This document shows positions 7,694 to 16,995 of a stretch of 49,547 bases of DNA, in pieces (positions within the stretch are counted from its first letter, which is position 1; the number at the start of each line of letters is the position of its first letter). The position numbers and the translations under genes are program-made. This DNA is from an uncultured Actinomycetes bacterium (GTDB lineage: Bacteria > Actinomycetota > Actinomycetes > Nanopelagicales > Nanopelagicaceae). The DNA is taken from NCBI GenBank assembly GCA_903827345.1, contig CAIKID010000048.1:1-49547 (forward strand). Direction: 5' to 3'. Below the pieces are notes generated by a model. The model did not search any database. It was not told the DNA's origin and saw nothing but the letters and a program-made list of their open reading frames with translations.

Positions 7694-7766
7694 TGCCTCG
7701 AGTCGGATTTGAACCGACACTGTGCAGATTTTGAGTCTGCCCTCTCTACCGTTGGAGTACCGAGGC
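7694..7766 (-). tRNA. tRNA-Leu(CAA), with an unusually short variable loop
   Basis: A 73-base cloverleaf is read on the minus strand. The acceptor stem is GCCTCGG/TCGAGGC (one G-U pair), the D-loop carries GG, and the anticodon stem GCAGA/TCTGC encloses CTCAAAA, giving anticodon CAA. The variable loop is only ACAGT, the T-arm is GTCGG-TTCAAAT-CCGAC, and the discriminator is A. The 3' CCA is not encoded. The anticodon would read UUG (Leu), but leucine tRNAs normally have a long variable arm, so this is a type I body with a Leu anticodon. The gene is cotranscribed with pdtaR one base downstream. Confidence 0.9.
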
Positions 7767-7770
7767 GTTC

Positions 7771-7796
7771 TCCTGGAAACTTATGGTAAGCCAGGA
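7771..7796 (-). other. Hairpin in the 5' leader of the tRNA-pdtaR transcript
   Basis: TCCTGG pairs with CCAGGA, and inside it CTTA pairs with TAAG around a CCA loop, with a TTT bulge. The hairpin ends 4 bases before the first tRNA base. It may be the pyk 3' hairpin (without a U-run) or a leader structure removed by RNase P. Confidence 0.45.
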
Positions 7797-7803
7797 AGAT
7801 CAG

Positions 7804-7809
7804 AGTATA
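7804..7809 (-). promoter_or_regulatory. Putative -10 box for the tRNA-pdtaR unit
   Basis: TATACT lies 37 bases before the tRNA, just after the pyk stop codon. It would start transcription at about 7797, exactly where the leader hairpin begins. No good -35 box is visible. Confidence 0.4.
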
Positions 7810-7820
7810 ACCGGGTGAAA

Positions 7821-9263
7821 TTAGCTCCGGTATGCAGGGGCGACGCCATCGATGGCATCTCCCACGATATGGACCCGTAGGGCATTTGTAGACCCCGGGA
7901 TTCCTGGAGGGGCACCAGCGATAATCACAACGGGCTCGCCCTTGGAGACGCGACCAGATTCAATAAGCAGCGCATCCACCTGCTTCACCATTTCGTCGGT
8001 ATGCCGGACAACTGCAGTTATCTGGGATTCAACTCCCCAGGAGAGCGCAAGTTGGTTGTAAACCGGTATTTCGGGGGTAAGCGCGAGGATGGGAATTGCT
8101 GAACGGAGACGTGAGATACGGCGGGCTGAATCCCCACTCTGCGTAAATGCCACGAGGTATTTAGCGCCCACTATCTCGCCGACCTCCTTGGCTGCCTTGG
8201 TAATCGCTCCACCCTTTGTTGCGGGGTTGTGCCCAAGAGGGACGATCTGATCAAGCATCGCTTCTTCGGTACGCGCGATGATACGTGCCATCGTTGCAAC
8301 TGCTTCAATAGCAAATGCTCCAACAGATGTCTCACCGCTGAGCATCAAGGCATCGGCACCATCGAGGACAGCGTTTGCGCAGTCAGTTGCCTCAGCACGG
8401 GTTGGCGTGGAATTTGTAATCATGGAATCAAGCATTTGCGTGGCGACGATAACTGGCTTGGCTTGGCTGCGCGCCATAGAAATGCAACGCTTTTGCACCA
8501 GCGGAACCTCTTCGATCGGCATCTCGACACCGAGGTCACCGCGGGCCACCATGATCCCGTCGAATGCTGCAACGATCTCTTCCAGATTATCTACTGCTTG
8601 AGGCTTCTCGATTTTAGCGATCACCGGGCGAAAAATTCCCTCTTCATTCATGATGCGATGCACATCATCAATATCCTTCGCACTTCTCACGAAGGAGAGC
8701 GCAATGAAATCTGCTCCGGCGCGTAATCCCCAACGTAGATCACCCATATCCTTCTCAGAGAGCGCAGGCACTGACACGGCAACTCCTGGAAGATTGATAC
8801 CTTTATTATTGCTTACAAATCCTGGTTGAATAACTTTGGTGACAACTTCGCTGCCCTTTACTTCAACTACTTCTACTGTCACTTTTCCATCATCGATGAG
8901 GATGCGATCTCCAGGTCGGCAATCCCCCGCTAATCCCTTATACGTAGTGCCACAACGCTCTTTTGTACCCTCAACCTCATCGGTCGTGATTGTAAAGATA
9001 TCGCCGCGGGCTAACTCATGAGGGCCATCTTTAAATCGAGCAAGACGAATCTTGGGACCTTGTAGATCAACAAGAATTGCAACAGGTACATTTGCTGCAG
9101 CAGCAGCTGTGCGGACTAAATTAAGTCGATTTTGATGTTCATCGTAGCCGCCATGAGAGAGGTTGAGCCTGGCCATATTCATGCCAGCAGCAATGAGCTC
9201 CGCAACCTTCTCTGGAGATTCAACGGCGGGACCCATCGTGCATACTATTTTTGCTCTACGCAT
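7821..9263 (-). CDS. pyk: Pyruvate kinase
   Basis: The protein has 480 residues, the usual length. It converts phosphoenolpyruvate and ADP to pyruvate and ATP in the last step of glycolysis. The N-terminal RRAKIVCTMGPAVESPEKV and ARLNLSHGGYDEH are standard. The active-site signature IAKIEKPQAVDNLEEI starts at 215 with catalytic Lys217 and metal ligand Glu219; RGDLG follows with Asp243. The C-terminal domain contains MLSGETSVGAFAIEAV. ATG 9263 is the only sensible start. A 95-base gap separates it from gltD upstream, and the tRNA-pdtaR unit follows within 55 bases. The C-terminal effector site cannot be judged by eye. Confidence 0.97.
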   Translation of the reverse strand: MRRAKIVCTMGPAVESPEKVAELIAAGMNMARLNLSHGGYDEHQNRLNLVRTAAAAANVPVAILVDLQGPKIRLARFKDGPHELARGDIFTITTDEVEGTKERCGTTYKGLAGDCRPGDRILIDDGKVTVEVVEVKGSEVVTKVIQPGFVSNNKGINLPGVAVSVPALSEKDMGDLRWGLRAGADFIALSFVRSAKDIDDVHRIMNEEGIFRPVIAKIEKPQAVDNLEEIVAAFDGIMVARGDLGVEMPIEEVPLVQKRCISMARSQAKPVIVATQMLDSMITNSTPTRAEATDCANAVLDGADALMLSGETSVGAFAIEAVATMARIIARTEEAMLDQIVPLGHNPATKGGAITKAAKEVGEIVGAKYLVAFTQSGDSARRISRLRSAIPILALTPEIPVYNQLALSWGVESQITAVVRHTDEMVKQVDALLIESGRVSKGEPVVIIAGAPPGIPGSTNALRVHIVGDAIDGVAPAYRS

Positions 9264-9358
9264 TTATTCAGCCGAGGCCTCTCTACGGGGAACCAGGATT
9301 GGCTCCAATTAATACTGCGGTTGGTACTCGAACCTTTATTTTATCGGTAAATCAGAAG

Positions 9359-10816
9359 TTAGACCGTCAAAGAGCGCGAGGTTGGAAGTATCGGCGCTGG
9401 TAGCCCCGTCTCCCCCAGCAGAAATTCATCTACTGCCGCTGCAGCACTTCGACCTTCGGCGATCGCCCAGACAATGAGAGATTGGCCACGGCCAGCATCA
9501 CCGCAGACAAAAATTCCCTCTTCGCTTGTGGCAAACTTCTCATCGCGCATTACATTTCCGCGCTGATCGAGTTGTACGTCAAGTTGGGTGATGAGCTCAG
9601 ATTTCTCGGGCCCAAGGAATCCCATTGCAAGAAATACTAGATCCGCCGGAATCTCTCGCTCGCTGCCTTCAACCTTTTCAAATTTCCCATTAATGAATTC
9701 GGTTTCAACAAGTTTGAGCGCCTTCACATTGCCAACACCATCACCGATGAACTCCTCAGTGGAGACTGCGAAAAGTCGCTCCCCTGCTTCTTCGTGAGCG
9801 CTACTCACGCGATAGATCATTGGATAGGTTGGCCACGGTTGATTCGATGGTCGCTCCTCCGTGGGGCGTGGCAGAATTTCAAGCTGAGTGACACTGGCAG
9901 CTCCTTGGCGAATAGCAGTTCCCAGGCAATCTGCTCCAGTATCTCCGCCACCAAGAATCACAACGTGCTTACCAAATGCGTTGATTGGTGGATCCCCTAC
10001 CAATTCTCCAAGTCCTTGCTGATTTCCCCAAGGGAGATACTCCATCGCTTGGTAAATCCCGATGTTCTCTCGTCCCGGAACGTCGAGATCTCGCCACTGC
10101 GTGGCGCCGACAGCAAGGACCACAGCATCGTAGCGATTTCGCAATTCAGAGCCCGTGATATCCACACCAACATTAACCCCGGCCCGAAAACGAGTGCCTT
10201 CGGCTTCCATCTGCCTTACGCGACGATCGACAATCGACTTCTCCATTTTGAACTCTGGGATTCCATAACGCAGCAGACCGCCAATCCGGTTGGCACGCTC
10301 ATAAACAGCAACGGTATGCCCAGCCCTTGTAAGTTGTTGTGCTGCAGCAAGACCTGCAGGCCCAGACCCAACAACAGCGATTGTCTTGCCTGTCAGTCGA
10401 TCTGGAGGGAGCGGCACGACAAAGCCTCTGTTGAAAGCCTCTTCGATGGTGCGAAGTTCTACCTGCTTAATAGTTACTGCTTCAGTATTTATTGCAACAA
10501 CACAGGCGGTCTCGCAGGGAGCGGGACACAATCGCCCAGTAAATTCGGGAAAGTTATTCGTTGCGTGGAGGCGATCAATAGCCTCTGCCCTTTCTCCACG
10601 CCAGATTAAATCATTCCACTCTGGGATGAGGTTTCCGAGTGGACAACCTTGATGACAAAATGGGATTCCACAATCCATGCAGCGACCAGCCTGCTGCTGC
10701 AGTTCACCAAATGGTTGTTCTTCGTAGACCTCTTTCCAATCTTTGATGCGCACATCAACGGGACGACGCGTGGGCGTCTGCCGCTGCGTCGTCAAAAATC
10801 CCTTTGGATCAGCCAC
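9359..10816 (-). CDS. gltD: Glutamate synthase small (beta) subunit
   Basis: This 485-residue FAD/NADPH oxidoreductase subunit feeds electrons to GltB. The N-terminal Fe-S part has Cys46, 49, 54 and 58 (CMDCGIPFCHQGC) and Cys97, 101 and 105 (CPAPCETAC). The FAD motif VVGSGPAGLAAAQQL begins at 148 and the NADPH motif VVILGGGDTGADCLG lies further on. The second FAD segment is GIFVCGDAGRGQSLIVWA. The start is GTG at 10816, preceded by GGAGG and overlapping the gltB stop by 8 bases, so the two subunits are translationally coupled. Confidence 0.96.
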   Translation of the reverse strand: MADPKGFLTTQRQTPTRRPVDVRIKDWKEVYEEQPFGELQQQAGRCMDCGIPFCHQGCPLGNLIPEWNDLIWRGERAEAIDRLHATNNFPEFTGRLCPAPCETACVVAINTEAVTIKQVELRTIEEAFNRGFVVPLPPDRLTGKTIAVVGSGPAGLAAAQQLTRAGHTVAVYERANRIGGLLRYGIPEFKMEKSIVDRRVRQMEAEGTRFRAGVNVGVDITGSELRNRYDAVVLAVGATQWRDLDVPGRENIGIYQAMEYLPWGNQQGLGELVGDPPINAFGKHVVILGGGDTGADCLGTAIRQGAASVTQLEILPRPTEERPSNQPWPTYPMIYRVSSAHEEAGERLFAVSTEEFIGDGVGNVKALKLVETEFINGKFEKVEGSEREIPADLVFLAMGFLGPEKSELITQLDVQLDQRGNVMRDEKFATSEEGIFVCGDAGRGQSLIVWAIAEGRSAAAAVDEFLLGETGLPAPILPTSRSLTV

Positions 10817-13800
10817 GGGTCGCCTCCATTATCGCTTCTTCAACATTTGAACCTTCACGCTCTGCCTTGTCCATGATCGCGAGAACCTTTGCGTAATCCC
10901 GCGGCATTACTAGCGATATTCGGAGACTCTCTATCTCCCAATTTGCAAGTAAAGAAAGAGCAGTGGGCGAACCAGTTTCCGCTGCAAATTTCGTCATCAA
11001 CTCGTGGGCCTGCTTAGAACGTGCTGGATTCAGTGTTAGCACGTCGACCATATCTGGATTGATCAGACGAGGATCTAAGTCGAGGATAAAAGCTACTCCG
11101 CCTGACATGCCGGCACCGAAATTCCGGCCGATGGTACCGAGCACCATGGCCACTCCTCCCGTCATGTACTCACATCCGTGGTCGCCAACTCCTTCTACAA
11201 TTGCAGTAGCACCTGAGTTACGAACGCAGAACCGCTCTCCGACTACCCCGCGAATGAAGATCTCCCCACTCGTTGCGCCATAAGCAATAACATTTCCGGC
11301 GATGACGTTTTCGTGAGATGCAAAGGTAGCGCTCTCGTCAGGGCGGACAACTATGCGCCCACCCGAAAGACCTTTGCCAACATAATCATTGGTATCACCG
11401 TTGAGGCGCAGGGTGAGGCCTCTAGGAATAAAAGCTCCAAGTGATTGTCCCGCAGATCCAAGTAGCGTGATGTCGATGGTGTCATCTGGTAAGCCCACAC
11501 TTCCAAAGGCGCGCGTGATCTCCGCGCCCAACATCGTCCCCACAGTGCGGTTGACGTTACGAACGGGAACTTCGAAATGAACTGCCTCGCCGCGGGTAAG
11601 AGCAGGTTGAGACCGTTCGATCAAAGAGTTATCGAGAGCAGCCGCGAGACCGTGCTCTTGCACCTCGGTATTTTTGCGAGATCCAGCAAAGAGCGGTGCC
11701 TTGAGCAGCGGCGCCAGATCTAGTCCGCTCGCCTTCCAATGGGCAACAGCATCTCGGGTATCGAGAAATTCAACTTGGCCGATCGCATCTTCCAAAGATC
11801 GCAGACCCAACTGCGCCAACCACTCGCGAACCTCTTCGGCAATGTATTCGAAGAATGTCTCAACGAATTCAGGTTTTCCAGAGAAACGCTGGCGGAGCTC
11901 GGGATTTTGGGTGGCTACTCCAACCGGACAGGTGTCGAGATGGCAGACCCGCATCATTACGCACCCAGATACAACTAGCGGTGCTGTGGCAAATCCAAAC
12001 TCTTCCGCACCGAGCAGGGCGGCAATAACTACATCGCGACCGGTCTTCATCTGACCGTCCACTTGCACCACGATGCGATCACGCAATCCGTTGAGCATAA
12101 GAGTCTGCTGCGTCTCGGCTAAACCCAGTTCCCATGGTGCGCCAGCATGCTTGAGTGAAGTTAGAGGAGATGCACCCGTACCGCCATCATGTCCAGAGAT
12201 CAATACAACATCGGCATGAGCCTTCGAAACGCCTGCAGCTACCGTTCCGATTCCAACTTCGGCGACCAACTTCACATGGACGCGCGCATTTTTATTGGCA
12301 TTCTTGAGATCATGAATTAATTGCGCTAGATCTTCAATGGAATAAATATCGTGGTGCGGCGGCGGCGAAATTAATCCGACGCCGGGAGTTGAATAGCGCA
12401 CTTGGGCGATCCAAGGATAGACCTTATTCCCGGGGAGTTGGCCACCTTCGCCAGGCTTTGCACCTTGCGCCATCTTGATCTGAATATCATCGGCGCTGAC
12501 CAGGTACTCGCTCGTTACGCCAAAACGCCCTGAAGCAACTTGCTTGATTGCGGAGCGACGTGAATCTCCGTTGGCATCAGGGGTGTTACGAGCGGGATCT
12601 TCTCCGCCCTCTCCAGTATTGGACTTGCCGCCGATGCGATTCATTGCGATCGCTAAAGTTTCATGAGCCTCTTGTGAAATAGAGCCATATGACATTGCAC
12701 CAGTGGCGAAGCGCTTGATGATGGACGAAGCAGATTCGACCTCGTCGATAGAAATTGCTTTGCGCATACCATCTTTAAAGGTAAAGAGACCGCGCAGAGT
12801 CATCAAATTCTTCGATTGATCATCTACCAAATTGGTGTACTGCTTGAAAATGTCATAGCGCTTGGCGCGAGTCGCATGCTGCAATTTAAATACTGTTTCA
12901 GGGTTGAAGAGGTGCGGCTCTCCTTCGCGACGCCATTGGTATTCGCCACCGATGGGAAGTTTCTTGGTCCCAGGGATCTCACCCATGGGCGGATAGGCGA
13001 TGTAATGTCGTTTGATTGTTTCCTGTGCCAATGTTTCAAGTGATACTCCTCCAAGGCGTGAAGTTAACCCGGTGAAGTATTCATCGACTACTTCAGTGGA
13101 TAACCCAATAGCTTCAAATACTTGTGCGCCATGATAAGAGGCTATGGTTGAAATCCCCATCTTTGACATCACCTTAAGTACGCCTTTGCCGAGCGACTTA
13201 ATGAGATTTCCAACTGCCTTCTCTGGAGTGATTCCCGTGATAACACCTTGACGAACTAGATCTTCAGCGCTCTCCATCGCTAAATAGGGATTTACCGCTG
13301 ATGCACCAAATCCGATGAGGAGTGCCACATGATGAACTTCGCGAACTTCACCGCTTTCGATAACGAGGCTCACGCGAGTACGCGTCTTCTCTCGAATGAG
13401 GTGATGATGCACCGCAGCGGTGAGTAAGAGCGATGGAATCGGTGCCTCTTCGCTGTCTCCATCTCGATCTGAAAGCACAACTATGCGCGCACCATTTTTT
13501 ATGGCTTCAGATACTTCAGCCCGGATCTCCTCGATTCGATTTCGCAGCGCATCTCCCCCACCTGAAGTTGGGAAGAGTCCTCGGACCACATGAGAATCAA
13601 AATCTGGGTGCTCACCATCCGTATTAACATGGATAATCTTTGCCAGCTCATCGTTATCGATCACCGGAAAGTCGAGCGAGATCTGACGACAGGAGTCAGC
13701 CGAAGGATTAAGGAGGTTAGATTCTGCTCCTATTGTTTGCCCCAAACTGGTAACCATCTCTTCTCGAATCGCATCGAGCGGTGGATTTGTTACTTGCGCA

Positions 13801-15323
13801 AAGAGTTGGGCGAAGTAATCAAAGAGCAGGCGTGGCTTATTGGAGAGCGCTGCAATCGGAGAATCAGTTCCCATCGAGCCCAAAGGTTCGGCGCCATTCT
13901 TGGCCATCGGAGCAATAATGATTCGCAACTCTTCCTCGGTATAACCAAAGGCACGTTGGCGACGCAAAACCGATGAGTGCGGATAAATAATATGTTCGCG
14001 GGATGGAAGATCAGCTAAGCGGACAACTCCTGCTGCCAGCCATTCACCATACGGCAGTGATGTGGCCAATGATCCCTTGATCTCACCATCCTCGATGATG
14101 CGACCTTCGGCGATATCAACCAGAAACATGCGACCCGGTTGTAGTCGACCCTTGCGCACAACCTTTGCTGGATCAATCTCTAGTACTCCAACTTCGGAGG
14201 CGAGAATTACCAGGCCGTCATCCGTAACCCAGAAGCGAGATGGACGAAGTCCGTTGCGATCGAGCACAGCTCCCACTTGGGATCCATCGGTGAAGGTCAC
14301 GCAGGCGGGCCCATCCCATGGCTCCATCAAAGATGAATGGAAGGCATAGAAGTCGCGGAGCTCTTGCGGCATCGTCGTGCTGTTCTCCCAAGCCTCTGGG
14401 ATCATCATCAATACTGAATGTGGCAAGGATCGACCGGTCAGGTAGAGAAGTTCTAGCACTTCATCGAAAGAAGCAGAATCACTCCCGGAATTATTGACGA
14501 TAGGAAATAGGCGTGAGATGTCGCCGGAAATTAAAGGACTCTCTAGGAGCGCTTCGCGAGCGCGCATCCAATTTCGATTACCACGAACGGTATTGATCTC
14601 ACCATTGTGTGCAATGTATCGATATGGGTGAGCAAGAGGCCACGATGGAAAGGTGTTGGTTGAGAATCGCGAGTGGACTAACGCGAGTGGCGATTTTACG
14701 AGTTCATCGGAGAGGTCAGGAAAGAACTCTTCAAGTTGACCTGTCGTAAGCATTCCCTTGTACACGATGGTACGAGCCGAGAGGGATGGGAAGTAGATAG
14801 GCAACGCATGTTCAACCCGCTTGCGGAAACAGAAGGCCAGCCGGTCGATCTCCAGATCGCTCTCATTTCCTTTACCTGCAAGAAAGAGTTGCACAAAACG
14901 CGGCATAACAGAGAGCGCGGTTGTTCCTAGGGACGAATCATTGGTGGGAAGTTCACGCCAGCCCAGGATGGTGAGGTTTTCTTCATCGGCAATCTTTACG
15001 ATGCCGGGAAGATCATCAAAATCTTTATCAATAAACGCGATGCCAGTTGCGTATGAACCAACTGTTGGCAGTGAGAATTCGACGACGCTGCGATAAAACT
15101 CATCGGGAATTCGAATTAATATGCCGGCGCCATCACCGCTATCTGGTTCTGCGCCTGAAGCACCGCGGTGCTCCATATTGCGCAGCGCAGTAAGCGCTTG
15201 TGCGACGATCTCGTGAGTTGGCTCTTTCTTTAGGGTTGCAACCATCGCAACGCCACAGGCATCATGTTCATCAGCAGGGTTATAAAGCCCCTGTGCAGAT
15301 GGCAAGGTAGAGAAGAGGGTCAC
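10809..15323 (-). CDS. gltB: Glutamate synthase large (alpha) subunit
   Basis: The protein has 1504 residues from GTG 15323, chosen because AGGAG sits 5 bases upstream; a longer frame from a TTG at 15362 has no such support. It makes two glutamates from glutamine and 2-oxoglutarate. Cys23 in HDACGVAMVA becomes the N-terminal nucleophile of the class II glutaminase after a 22-residue propeptide is removed. The central and FMN domains contain GEGGEDPARNTPDANGDSRR and GHDGGTGASPLTSLKHAG. The 3Fe-4S cysteines are in CVMMRVCHLDTCPVG. The C-terminal GXGXG beta-helix includes EGVGDHGCEYMTGG. It is the main ammonium-assimilating partner of glutamine synthetase. Confidence 0.96.
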   Translation of the reverse strand: MTLFSTLPSAQGLYNPADEHDACGVAMVATLKKEPTHEIVAQALTALRNMEHRGASGAEPDSGDGAGILIRIPDEFYRSVVEFSLPTVGSYATGIAFIDKDFDDLPGIVKIADEENLTILGWRELPTNDSSLGTTALSVMPRFVQLFLAGKGNESDLEIDRLAFCFRKRVEHALPIYFPSLSARTIVYKGMLTTGQLEEFFPDLSDELVKSPLALVHSRFSTNTFPSWPLAHPYRYIAHNGEINTVRGNRNWMRAREALLESPLISGDISRLFPIVNNSGSDSASFDEVLELLYLTGRSLPHSVLMMIPEAWENSTTMPQELRDFYAFHSSLMEPWDGPACVTFTDGSQVGAVLDRNGLRPSRFWVTDDGLVILASEVGVLEIDPAKVVRKGRLQPGRMFLVDIAEGRIIEDGEIKGSLATSLPYGEWLAAGVVRLADLPSREHIIYPHSSVLRRQRAFGYTEEELRIIIAPMAKNGAEPLGSMGTDSPIAALSNKPRLLFDYFAQLFAQVTNPPLDAIREEMVTSLGQTIGAESNLLNPSADSCRQISLDFPVIDNDELAKIIHVNTDGEHPDFDSHVVRGLFPTSGGGDALRNRIEEIRAEVSEAIKNGARIVVLSDRDGDSEEAPIPSLLLTAAVHHHLIREKTRTRVSLVIESGEVREVHHVALLIGFGASAVNPYLAMESAEDLVRQGVITGITPEKAVGNLIKSLGKGVLKVMSKMGISTIASYHGAQVFEAIGLSTEVVDEYFTGLTSRLGGVSLETLAQETIKRHYIAYPPMGEIPGTKKLPIGGEYQWRREGEPHLFNPETVFKLQHATRAKRYDIFKQYTNLVDDQSKNLMTLRGLFTFKDGMRKAISIDEVESASSIIKRFATGAMSYGSISQEAHETLAIAMNRIGGKSNTGEGGEDPARNTPDANGDSRRSAIKQVASGRFGVTSEYLVSADDIQIKMAQGAKPGEGGQLPGNKVYPWIAQVRYSTPGVGLISPPPHHDIYSIEDLAQLIHDLKNANKNARVHVKLVAEVGIGTVAAGVSKAHADVVLISGHDGGTGASPLTSLKHAGAPWELGLAETQQTLMLNGLRDRIVVQVDGQMKTGRDVVIAALLGAEEFGFATAPLVVSGCVMMRVCHLDTCPVGVATQNPELRQRFSGKPEFVETFFEYIAEEVREWLAQLGLRSLEDAIGQVEFLDTRDAVAHWKASGLDLAPLLKAPLFAGSRKNTEVQEHGLAAALDNSLIERSQPALTRGEAVHFEVPVRNVNRTVGTMLGAEITRAFGSVGLPDDTIDITLLGSAGQSLGAFIPRGLTLRLNGDTNDYVGKGLSGGRIVVRPDESATFASHENVIAGNVIAYGATSGEIFIRGVVGERFCVRNSGATAIVEGVGDHGCEYMTGGVAMVLGTIGRNFGAGMSGGVAFILDLDPRLINPDMVDVLTLNPARSKQAHELMTKFAAETGSPTALSLLANWEIESLRISLVMPRDYAKVLAIMDKAEREGSNVEEAIMEATRG

Positions 15324-15328
15324 GATCG

Positions 15329-15333
15329 CTCCT
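15329..15333 (-). promoter_or_regulatory. Ribosome binding site fixing the gltB GTG start
   Basis: AGGAG on the minus strand lies 5 bases before GTG 15323. The only upstream alternative, TTG 15362, has no such element. The rest of the 132-base gap to vit shows no convincing promoter or riboswitch, only a weak CAACT/AGTTG stem. Confidence 0.6.
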
Positions 15334-15455
15334 AAAGAACGGTCGGGACGACAATGGCCCAACGAATACCGCCCAGTGTTAGCCGAGCGAAGGGAAAGAC
15401 TATCAACTACTAGAGAAAGTTGGCACCACCTGCTTCAGCGGCGCCGAGCCCAGAC

Positions 15456-16154
15456 TTAAATGTGCGCGAGGGCACCGATTCCGGCGGTAATCGCCATACC
15501 AAGGCTGCCACCGATAAGAACACGGAGTGAGGCACGTATTACCGGCGCCCCAGTAAGTCGCGAAGAGACCACCCCAGTGGACAAGAGACCACCTAAGGTG
15601 AAGAGGATTATGAGCGTGACCTTGGTGCTGGTTCCACCGATGAGCGCTCCAATGAGCGGGATGGTAGCTCCTAGTGCAAAACTGATCATCGATGCTAGCG
15701 AGGCTGCCAATGGCCGCGCCATATTTGATTCATGCTGGCCCAATTCATCTCGAAGGTGCGCCTCAAGAGCACCCTTCTCCGTCAAAGTTACAGCTACCTG
15801 TTCCGCTAACTCACGTGGCAAGCCGCGCTCTTGATAAATCTGCGTTAATTCTTCTAGCTCCCCTACTGGATCTGCCTCGAGGTGCTCCTTCTCCATCTCT
15901 CGATCGGAGTTCTCAATATCTGCTTGGGACTTGACGGATATGTACTCCCCGACCGCCATTGCCATCGCCCCTGCTGCAATTCCTGCGATACCAGCTACTG
16001 CCAAAAAGCTACTTCGCCCCGCCGCAGCAACTCCGATTAAGAGCGATGCATTCGAAACCAGCCCATCATTCGCACCAAGAACGGCAGCACGCAGCCATCC
16101 AGATTTACTACCGCGATGATGTTCGTTTCGTGTATAGACATCTTCTAAACTCAT
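15456..16154 (-). CDS. VIT1/CCC1-family iron/manganese transporter
   Basis: This 232-residue membrane protein starts with a His-rich segment NEHHRGSKSGWLRAAVLGAN and DGLVSNASLLIGVAAAG, the family hallmark. TM2 is followed by AMAVGEYISVKSQADIE, which leads into the cytoplasmic helical metal-binding arm (EEMEK-like acidic stretch, about 75-135). Three further helices end the protein. Relatives export Fe2+ or Mn2+ from the cytoplasm or into vacuoles; the bacterial direction is probably efflux. The ATG overlaps the lgt stop (ATGA), so it is the last gene of the run that begins upstream in the trp genes. The metal specificity is not visible. Confidence 0.88.
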   Translation of the reverse strand: MSLEDVYTRNEHHRGSKSGWLRAAVLGANDGLVSNASLLIGVAAAGRSSFLAVAGIAGIAAGAMAMAVGEYISVKSQADIENSDREMEKEHLEADPVGELEELTQIYQERGLPRELAEQVAVTLTEKGALEAHLRDELGQHESNMARPLAASLASMISFALGATIPLIGALIGGTSTKVTLIILFTLGGLLSTGVVSSRLTGAPVIRASLRVLIGGSLGMAITAGIGALAHI

Positions 16155-16987
16155 GAGCCAATGCTACCCAATACTTCATGGTCAGCCTTGTGCAACCGCT
16201 CACCTTTGATGATGAACAGTAGGGAAATGAGTCCGCAGAGGAGGGCTACCCATACGTTCAGGCGTACTCCCCAGAGTAGGTGAGCTCGATCAATTCGAAG
16301 CGCTTCGATGCATCCTCTGCCCACGCAGTACAGCGCAATATACAAAAGGAAGACGCTCCCCGGTTGCAATCGTCGGATGCGAGGTAGATAAATGAGGAGG
16401 CCGGCGCAGACTAGACACCAGAGCGACTCATATAGGAAAGTGGGTTGAAAGGTCGCAAACTTTTCATACCCCAAGGGACGATCCTGCAGTGGAATTTTCA
16501 GCGCCCACGGAAGGGTGCTCGCGCCACCAAAGAGTTCATGGTTAAACCAATTTCCCCAACGGCCTATCGACTGTGCAATCAATATCCCAGGTGCCAGTGC
16601 ATCAAGAGCTAGCGGAAAGGTAATGCTGCGATCGCTCCCTTTAAAAAAGAGATAAGCGGTCAGAACCCCGGTAGCAACAGCCCCCCAAATTCCCATTCCG
16701 CCTTCCCATATTTTGAAAGCATCGCCGAAATGGCCAGTTGCGCCAAAATAAAGTTCAGGGGTGGTTAATACGTGATAGAGACGCCCGCCAATAATTCCGG
16801 CAGGGATAACATAGAGAGCCAGATCGTAGAGTTCGCTGGTTATGCCACCAGCTTTTCTCCAGCGAGCGGAACCAATTACAAGTGCAACAATTATTCCAAG
16901 CAGGATGCAGAGCGCATAGTAGTGAAGGGTGATCGCTCCCAACTCAATCGATGAACTCGAAGGAGTTGGGATAAAACGATCAAACAA
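16151..16987 (-). CDS. lgt: Prolipoprotein diacylglyceryl transferase
   Basis: This 278-residue membrane enzyme transfers diacylglycerol from phosphatidylglycerol to the lipobox Cys of prolipoproteins. The signature GRWGNWFNHELFGG is intact, together with HYYALCILLGI near the N-terminus, PAGIIGGRLYHVLT and QPTFLYESLW. About seven membrane segments are visible. The start appears to be TTG at 16987, 8 bases after the dsbA-like stop; no ATG or GTG lies before the conserved fold and no strong Shine-Dalgarno is present. Its partner signal peptidase gene lspA lies far away in this window (32665-33189). Confidence 0.95.
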   Translation of the reverse strand: MFDRFIPTPSSSSIELGAITLHYYALCILLGIIVALVIGSARWRKAGGITSELYDLALYVIPAGIIGGRLYHVLTTPELYFGATGHFGDAFKIWEGGMGIWGAVATGVLTAYLFFKGSDRSITFPLALDALAPGILIAQSIGRWGNWFNHELFGGASTLPWALKIPLQDRPLGYEKFATFQPTFLYESLWCLVCAGLLIYLPRIRRLQPGSVFLLYIALYCVGRGCIEALRIDRAHLLWGVRLNVWVALLCGLISLLFIIKGERLHKADHEVLGSIGS

Positions 16988-16995
16988 GGGTTCGG

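Noticed and set aside
15324..15455. Regulatory RNA (for example a glutamine-type riboswitch) ahead of gltB
   Set aside because: The leader is long enough, but I see only a weak CAACT/AGTTG stem and no conserved motif. I cannot support a riboswitch call.
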